A stretch of 18,507 nt of DNA, taken from positions 1 through 18,507 of the forward strand of contig JBBSDW010000060.1 of the NCBI GenBank assembly GCA_038240295.1, read 5' to 3'. Below, in pieces: positions 14,573 to 18,507 of the stretch; positions within the stretch are counted from its first letter, which is position 1; each line of letters opens with the position of its first letter. A program made the translations under genes and the position numbers. The notes under the pieces were generated by a model. The model ran no database searches. It saw only the letters and a program-made list of their open reading frames with translations, and was not told the DNA's origin. This DNA comes from JABDDM01 sp038240295 (GTDB lineage Bacteria; Bacteroidota; Ignavibacteria; Palsa-1295).

Positions 14573-14718
14573 CGTGGTACAATGACCTCGCGGGAGAAGA
14601 CCTTGCATCGGGATTGCGTGCGCCTGGCACAACCTTTCAATTAAGCGTTCTCACTTTGAACTAAGAACTGCGCAACGTCGTTTTTTGAGTTCGAATTGAC
14701 TCATTTACGCCCGTTTAC

Positions 14719-15843
14719 ATGCCCGAAGAGAACAAGATCCCCACTCCGCCTCCGTTCATGAAATCGTTTCCAGGCAAACCAGCTGCGGGAGCACCAGCCG
14801 TAGCGGTGCCGGATGTTTCGCAGGATATGATGGTCGATCTGCCGCTTGTGGTCCAGACTGCGAAAGAATTCGCATCCGATCAGGACGTCCGCTGGTGCCC
14901 AGGTTGCGGAGATTATTCGATCCTTGCGCAGGTGCAGCGTTCGCTTCCCGATCTTCATATTCCTCGTGAGAAATATGTGTTCGTAGCGGGCATCGGCTGC
15001 TCTTCGCGCTTTCCGTATTATATGAATACCTACGGCTTCCACGGTATCCACGGCCGCGCACCCGCCATCGCTTCGGGTGTCAAGGCCGCGAATCCGGACC
15101 TCTCGGTCTGGATAGCTACGGGAGATGGCGACGGACTTTCGATCGGCGGTAATCACATGCTGCATATTCTTCGCCGGAATTTCGACGTGAATATTATGCT
15201 CTTCAACAACCGGATCTATGGGTTGACCAAAGGCCAATATTCGCCGACTTCCGAGCAAGGCAAAAAAACGAAATCGACTCCGATCGGCTCGATCGACTTC
15301 CCGCTCAATCCTGTGCTCTTCGCACTCGGCTGCGAGGCGACGTTTGTTGCGCGCTCGCTCGATCGCGATCCGGCGCACATGCGCGAAATGATCTCGCGCT
15401 CATCAGCACACAGAGGCTCAAGCTTTTTTGAGATCTATCAGAACTGTAATATCTTCAACGACGGCACGTTCTTTAATCTGACCGAGAAAGAGACAAAGGA
15501 CGAGAACGTTGTCGTGCTCAGGCACGGGCAGCCGCTGATCTTTGGAAAGAATAAAGATAAGGCGGTAACGCTCGATGGATTTACAACGAAAGTTGTGAAT
15601 GTGGCCGATGTGCCGGCAGAGTCGCTGTTGAAACACGACGAAACAAATTCGGCGCTCGCAAATTTGCTCGCGCACATGGATCATCAGGAGGGCTTCCCGA
15701 CTGCAATCGGCGTATTCTATTGCAGCCAACGCTCAACCTACGAAGCCGACATGGCATCGCAGATCGAATCGGCCAAGGCGAAAGCAGGAATCGGCGATCT
15801 AAAAAAATTACTGAACTCCGGCAACACCTGGCAGGTGAATTAA
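14719..15843 (+). CDS. korB: 2-oxoacid:ferredoxin oxidoreductase, beta subunit (2-oxoglutarate synthase type)
   Basis: The beta subunit binds thiamine diphosphate and, with an alpha subunit, catalyses reversible oxidative decarboxylation of a 2-oxoacid to an acyl-CoA, reducing ferredoxin. The 374-residue product shows WCPGCGDYSIL (Cys60, Cys63), GIGCSSRFPYYMNTYGFHG with Cys94, HGRAPAIASG, then the thiamine diphosphate/Mg motif GDGDGLSIGGNH (135-146) and NNRIYGLTKGQYSPTS (163-178). These motifs point to the two-subunit KorAB group acting on 2-oxoglutarate, though pyruvate cannot be excluded. About 40 Pro/Ala-rich residues precede the domain. The alpha subunit gene, normally just upstream, is absent: the 342 bp upstream hold repeats and then the PepSY-like gene. 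A terminator follows 34 bp after the stop, so it is a single-gene unit. Confidence 0.92.
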   Translation: MPEENKIPTPPPFMKSFPGKPAAGAPAVAVPDVSQDMMVDLPLVVQTAKEFASDQDVRWCPGCGDYSILAQVQRSLPDLHIPREKYVFVAGIGCSSRFPYYMNTYGFHGIHGRAPAIASGVKAANPDLSVWIATGDGDGLSIGGNHMLHILRRNFDVNIMLFNNRIYGLTKGQYSPTSEQGKKTKSTPIGSIDFPLNPVLFALGCEATFVARSLDRDPAHMREMISRSSAHRGSSFFEIYQNCNIFNDGTFFNLTEKETKDENVVVLRHGQPLIFGKNKDKAVTLDGFTTKVVNVADVPAESLLKHDETNSALANLLAHMDHQEGFPTAIGVFYCSQRSTYEADMASQIESAKAKAGIGDLKKLLNSGNTWQVN

Positions 15844-15845
15844 AC

Positions 15846-15867
15846 GTAGGTCGGGTTTCAACCCGAC
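15846..15867 (+). repeat. GTAG-hairpin (REP-like) after korB
   Basis: GTAG (15846-15849) is followed immediately by the perfect palindrome GTCGGGTT-TC-AACCCGAC (15850-15867). It begins 3 bp after the korB stop. The stem sequence differs from that of the REPs at 8195 and 16033. Confidence 0.75.
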
Positions 15868-15877
15868 CGCGATCTTA

Positions 15878-15903
15878 GGGCTGCAGATGCAGCCCTTTTT
15901 TTT
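15878..15903 (+). terminator. Intrinsic terminator of korB
   Basis: GGGCTGCA (15878-15885) and TGCAGCCC (15888-15895) form a GC-rich stem, directly followed by eight T residues (15896-15903). Confidence 0.92.
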
Positions 15904-16013
15904 GTTGTGAATTAAAGAAGGCTGTACATATCCCAACCTTGATACCTTACTAAACGCTCGATGCAAGTCTTGGTGCTACTGGATTTGAGGAGTGGATATT
16001 ACCAAATAAATAG

Positions 16014-16036
16014 GCGCAAGCTGAAGCTCGCACTAC
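16014..16036 (-). repeat. GTAG-hairpin (REP-like) on the minus strand
   Basis: On the minus strand, GTAG (16036-16033) is followed by TGCGAGCT-TC-AGCTTGCGC, a 7-9 bp stem with one G-U pair. It lies in the gap between the convergent korB and tsf genes, downstream of the tsf terminator. Nothing else is evident between 15904 and 16050. Confidence 0.65.
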
Positions 16037-16052
16037 GTTTGGAGGGGGTGAA

Positions 16053-16083
16053 CAAAAAAAAGACGGCTTTTGTGAGCCGCCTT
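16053..16083 (-). terminator. Intrinsic terminator of the rpsB-tsf unit
   Basis: On the minus strand GGCGGCT (16081-16075) pairs with AGCCGTC (16068-16062), with one G-U pair and a 6-nt loop, and is followed by an eight-to-nine-residue T run (A tract 16053-16061). It starts 24 bp after the tsf stop. Confidence 0.88.
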
Positions 16084-16106
16084 TGATTTGAATGATAGTC
16101 GATAAT

Positions 16107-16991
16107 TTACGCTGCTGTCTGTTCTGCTTCGGCTTGGGGTGCGTGGTGCATTTCGCCGAGTTGCATGCGGATGAAGCCCGTGACCGTGGTGTTCGGGCCA
16201 ACTTCTTTTAACAGATCCGTGACCGTCTTGCCGGCATCTTTGATAAAGCTCTGTTCGAGCAGGACGTTATCCTGATAGAACTTCTCGAGCTTGCCCTTGG
16301 AGATGCGCTCGATGATCTCTTCTTTCTTGCCTTCGTTGCGAGCCTGCTGTTTATATATCTCGATCTCCTTTTCGGCGGTGACGGTCGAGACACCAGAGCG
16401 ATCGAGCGCCACTGGATTCATCGCCGCGATCTGCATTGCAACTTCACGCCCGAGCGAAACAGCTTTGGCTTCGTCTGTCCCCTTGATCGCGACCATGACA
16501 CCAAGCTTTGCGCCGGGGTGAATGTAGCTCGTGACAAATCCTTCGCCTGCGTCGATGAGTTCGAAGCGGCGTGCTTCAAGCTTCTCGCCCAAACGTCCGG
16601 TCTGTGCGCCGACTTCTTCGGCGATCGTCGCGCCGTTCGCGAGCTTCGCCATCAAAAATTCTTCGTGCGAATTCGGGTAAGCGCCGAGCGCCGCTTCTGC
16701 GACATCCTTTGCAAACTGCACAAACGACTCGTTGCGTGCGACGAAATCGGTCTCGGAATTCACTTCAGCGATGATGCCGCGATGTTTGTCTTCACTCACC
16801 GCAGCAGTGATGATGCCTTCTTTCGCGACGCGGTCCGAACGCTTGGCTGCACTTGCGGCGCCACGCTTGCGTAGCACTTCGATCGCCTTCTCGTCATTTC
16901 CTTCTGCTTCTTCGAGTGCCTTTTTGCAATCGGCCATTCCCGCACCCGTGCGGTCACGAAGACGCTTAACCTGTTCAGCTGTAATTGCCAT
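16107..16991 (-). CDS. tsf: Translation elongation factor Ts
   Basis: EF-Ts is the nucleotide exchange factor that releases GDP from EF-Tu. The 294-residue product begins with the UBA-like domain MAITAEQVKRLRDRTGAGMADCKKALEEAEGN in expected form, followed by the conserved basic segment RKRGAASAAKRSDRVAKEG. The EF-Tu-contacting TDFVAR lies at residues 81-86. The core extends through LGVMVAIKGTDEAKA and the dimer/helix region ending VTGFIRMQLGE, with a short Ala/Glu tail. Length is normal for the family. It is the last gene of the ribosomal block, 169 bp downstream of rpsB, and that spacer holds a palindromic repeat that may affect rpsB-tsf read-through. Confidence 0.98.
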   Translation of the reverse strand: MAITAEQVKRLRDRTGAGMADCKKALEEAEGNDEKAIEVLRKRGAASAAKRSDRVAKEGIITAAVSEDKHRGIIAEVNSETDFVARNESFVQFAKDVAEAALGAYPNSHEEFLMAKLANGATIAEEVGAQTGRLGEKLEARRFELIDAGEGFVTSYIHPGAKLGVMVAIKGTDEAKAVSLGREVAMQIAAMNPVALDRSGVSTVTAEKEIEIYKQQARNEGKKEEIIERISKGKLEKFYQDNVLLEQSFIKDAGKTVTDLLKEVGPNTTVTGFIRMQLGEMHHAPQAEAEQTAA

Positions 16992-17024
16992 GACTATTCT
17001 ATTCTAAAAAATTTGTGGAATTCC

Positions 17025-17151
17025 GTCATCCTGTACGAAGCAGTCAATGCTTCAGCATTGACTGCGGAGTGAAGGATCTCATGGATTTTGATATCAAAAC
17101 CGAAGATTCCATTAGATCCTTCGTTGCGCGTAAACGGGCACTCAGGATGAC
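17025..17151. repeat. Nested palindromic repeat in the rpsB-tsf spacer
   Basis: Outer ends GTCATCCTG (17025-17033) and CAGGATGAC (17143-17151) are exact reverse complements, as are inner GAAGGATCT (17071-17079) and AGATCCTTC (17114-17122). Between the first two lies a perfect 11-bp hairpin, GCAGTCAATGC-TTCA-GCATTGACTGC (17040-17065). The ends match the start of the 140-bp repeats at 12881 and 13043, so it belongs to the same dispersed family. Confidence 0.88.
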
Positions 17152-17160
17152 AATGGGAAA

Positions 17161-18048
17161 TTAAGCTGCGTTAACCGTCTCTTCGGTTGGTGCTGTGACA
17201 GGCTCTTGTGAGCTGTCGGCCGGTGCTTCGGATTTCGGTGCTTCAGCCTTTGCTTCTGGAGCGGCTGACTGCTCGCGCATGCCGAAATCGATGCCTTCGA
17301 TCGCATCCGATTCCTTCACACGCTTTTCGCGAGCGGTGTTGGTTTCGCCTTCGACCTTACGCGACTTCGCCTGTGCACGTCCGCGATTGATCGCATCGGC
17401 AAATGCATGGACGAAAAGCTGTACCGAACGAAGCGCATCGTCGTTGGCCGGGATCGGGAAATCGACGAGATCGGGATCGACATTCGTATCGATCAACGCG
17501 AAGATCGGAATACCGAGCGTACGTGCCTCTTTGACTGCGATGTGCTCTTTCTTGATATCGATGATGAGCATCGCACCCGGAAGTCCGCGCATGTCGGTGA
17601 TACCACCGAGTACAGCATCGAGCTTCGTCTGTTCGCGGGTGTTGAGAAGGCGCTCTTTCTTCGTAAAGTTTTCAGCGGTTCCATCCGCTTCCATCTTCTC
17701 GAGCGCAGCAAGACGCTTGAGCGATTTACGGATCGTCGCAAAGTTGGTGAGCATTCCGCCCGGCCAGCGATCGATCGCAAAGAACTGCTGCGAACGCTCG
17801 GCTTCCTCACGAATCACCTGGCGAAGCTGCTTCTTTGTACCGACAAAGAGAAATTTCTTGCCTTCGGCCGCAAGCTTTTCAGCCTGGTCGAGCGCTTCCT
17901 CGGCGAGTTCTTGGGATTTCTTGAGATCGATGATGTGGATGCCGTTGTGCTCCATGAAGATGTAGGGTTTCATCTTCGGATTCCATCGGCGTGTCAAGTG
18001 CCCAAAGTGAGCACCGGCGGCTAAGAGGTCGTCGAAACTGAGATGCAT
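17161..18048 (-). CDS. rpsB: 30S ribosomal protein S2
   Basis: S2 binds the back of the 30S head-body junction late in assembly. The 295-residue product has all family landmarks: LLAAGAHFGHLTRRWNPKMKPYIF at the N-terminus, GIHIIDLKKS, FVGTKKQLRQVIREEA, RWPGGMLTNFATIRKSL, and the C-terminal PIFALIDTNVDPDLVDFPIPANDDALRS. It is about 40-60 residues longer than the usual protein because of an acidic Ala/Glu/Pro tail from about residue 250, which is probably disordered; such tails are seen in several phyla. The order rpsI-rpsB-tsf on one strand is the common ribosomal arrangement. rpsB starts 167 bp after the rpsI stop. Confidence 0.98.
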   Translation of the reverse strand: MHLSFDDLLAAGAHFGHLTRRWNPKMKPYIFMEHNGIHIIDLKKSQELAEEALDQAEKLAAEGKKFLFVGTKKQLRQVIREEAERSQQFFAIDRWPGGMLTNFATIRKSLKRLAALEKMEADGTAENFTKKERLLNTREQTKLDAVLGGITDMRGLPGAMLIIDIKKEHIAVKEARTLGIPIFALIDTNVDPDLVDFPIPANDDALRSVQLFVHAFADAINRGRAQAKSRKVEGETNTAREKRVKESDAIEGIDFGMREQSAAPEAKAEAPKSEAPADSSQEPVTAPTEETVNAA

Positions 18049-18181
18049 AGGTTGTTCTGATTGGTTGATCCTCTACATCTCCGGCCAGAAGAACTTCATC
18101 GCTGAAGCACCGCTCCTGATCTTATATGAGATGTATGCGTAATAAAAACTTTGTTGAGTCTGAAGGTCGAGTACAAAGTCT

Positions 18182-18209
18182 CATACTTCATACCTCACAC
18201 TTCATACTT
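18182..18209. repeat. Four tandem copies of a 7-bp repeat after rpsI
   Basis: CATACTT, CATACCT, CACACTT and CATACTT follow one another without gaps, ending 6 bp from the rpsI stop. On the transcribed strand this reads as a purine-rich AAGTATG array in the rpsI-rpsB spacer. Confidence 0.8.
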
Positions 18210-18215
18210 GCCCCT

Positions 18216-18507
18216 TTATCGCTTGCTGAACTGGAAGCGCTTGCGAGCCTTTGGCTGGCCGTACTTCTTACGCTCGACCATACGTGGGTCACGTGTCAGG
18301 AGCTCTTCCTTGCGAAGCAAGGTGCGGAATTCTTCGTTGATGTCGACAAGTGCGCGGGCAATACCCAAACGAACTGCGCCGGCCTGACCGGTCGTGCCGC
18401 CGCCAGAGACGTTTGCCTTGATGCTATAATTGCCGAGCGTGCTCGTTGCCTTGAGCGGGCGCTGCACATCGTCGCGCTGGATCTCATTCGGGAAGTACTG
18501 CTCGATC
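18216..18507 (-). CDS. rpsI: 30S ribosomal protein S9, C-terminal part
   Basis: The frame enters from the right edge and gives about 96 residues beginning IEQYFPNEIQRDDVQRPL. It contains the S9 hallmarks VSGGGTTGQAGAVRLGIARAL, LLTRDPRMVERKKYG and the basic C-terminus KARKRFQFSKR, which reaches the tRNA in the ribosomal P site. Only the N-terminal third is missing, cut by the window. The gene normally follows rplM, which should lie just outside. Confidence 0.97.
   Translation of the reverse strand, partial: IEQYFPNEIQRDDVQRPLKATSTLGNYSIKANVSGGGTTGQAGAVRLGIARALVDINEEFRTLLRKEELLTRDPRMVERKKYGQPKARKRFQFSKR

Noticed and set aside
14377..14718. tRNA or small RNA gene before korB
   Set aside because: The strong stems belong to the dispersed repeat family. 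No cloverleaf, T-arm (GGTTCRANNC) or CCA-adjacent acceptor pattern could be found.
17195..17965. 256-codon plus-strand frame antisense to rpsB
   Set aside because: Ser-rich shadow of a certain ribosomal protein gene, caused by its codon usage.

Overview
The window looks like chromosome of a free-living bacterium from the Bacteroidota/Chlorobiota (FCB) side of the tree, possibly Kapabacteria- or Ignavibacteria-like. This placement is an inference with moderate to low certainty. It rests on three things: the gene content (many Sec or lipoprotein signals, a PepSY-like secreted protein, a large secreted repeat protein with a Bacteroidota/Ignavibacteria-style N-terminal module, a DUF4921 protein), the order rpsI-rpsB-tsf, and the lack of a convincing AGGAGG Shine-Dalgarno site in front of every start I inspected. 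No tRNA, rRNA, CRISPR array or intact transposase is visible.

Layout. 1-750: the 5' part of a secreted protein and a small putative lipoprotein, both on the minus strand. 750-985: a divergent promoter region holding a 13-bp tandem repeat. 986-5500: a plus-strand run with a membrane-anchored penicillin-acylase-family hydrolase carrying a TonB-like Lys-Pro linker, a heavy-metal-binding (HMA) lipoprotein, trmD (TTG start inside a 16-bp tandem repeat) and a shortened AHSA1/SRPBCC protein, closed by a bidirectional terminator. 5528-6502: a minus-strand YtxH/DUF948 envelope pair. 6842-8137: a DUF4921, GalT/HIT-like protein. 8151-8792: a decayed REP-associated tyrosine transposase (RAYT) inside two roughly 72-bp inverted arms, each with a GTAG-hairpin. 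8854-12570: a 1238-residue secreted repeat protein with a peptidase-G2-like C-terminal region. 12571-13330: a repeat mosaic. 13339-14376: a divergent pair of a cupredoxin lipoprotein and a PepSY-like secreted protein. 14377-14718: more repeats. 14719-15843: the beta subunit of a 2-oxoacid:ferredoxin oxidoreductase, without its alpha subunit alongside. 16107-18507: the ribosomal block tsf, rpsB and partial rpsI on the minus strand.

How it fits together. Several products act in the envelope or periplasm (acylase, HMA lipoprotein, cupredoxin, PepSY-like protein, large repeat protein). The rest are housekeeping: translation (TrmD, S2, S9, EF-Ts) and central carbon metabolism (KorB-like). The most distinctive signal is the amount of palindromic repeat DNA between genes. 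At least three different hairpins share a 5' GTAG tetranucleotide, the hallmark of REP elements mobilised by RAYT transposases, and they occur in the same window as an actual RAYT remnant. Two further dispersed-repeat families (cores GTCATCCTG...GAAGGATCT and GTCATTGCGAGG...GAAGCAA) fill other gaps, including the rpsB-tsf spacer.
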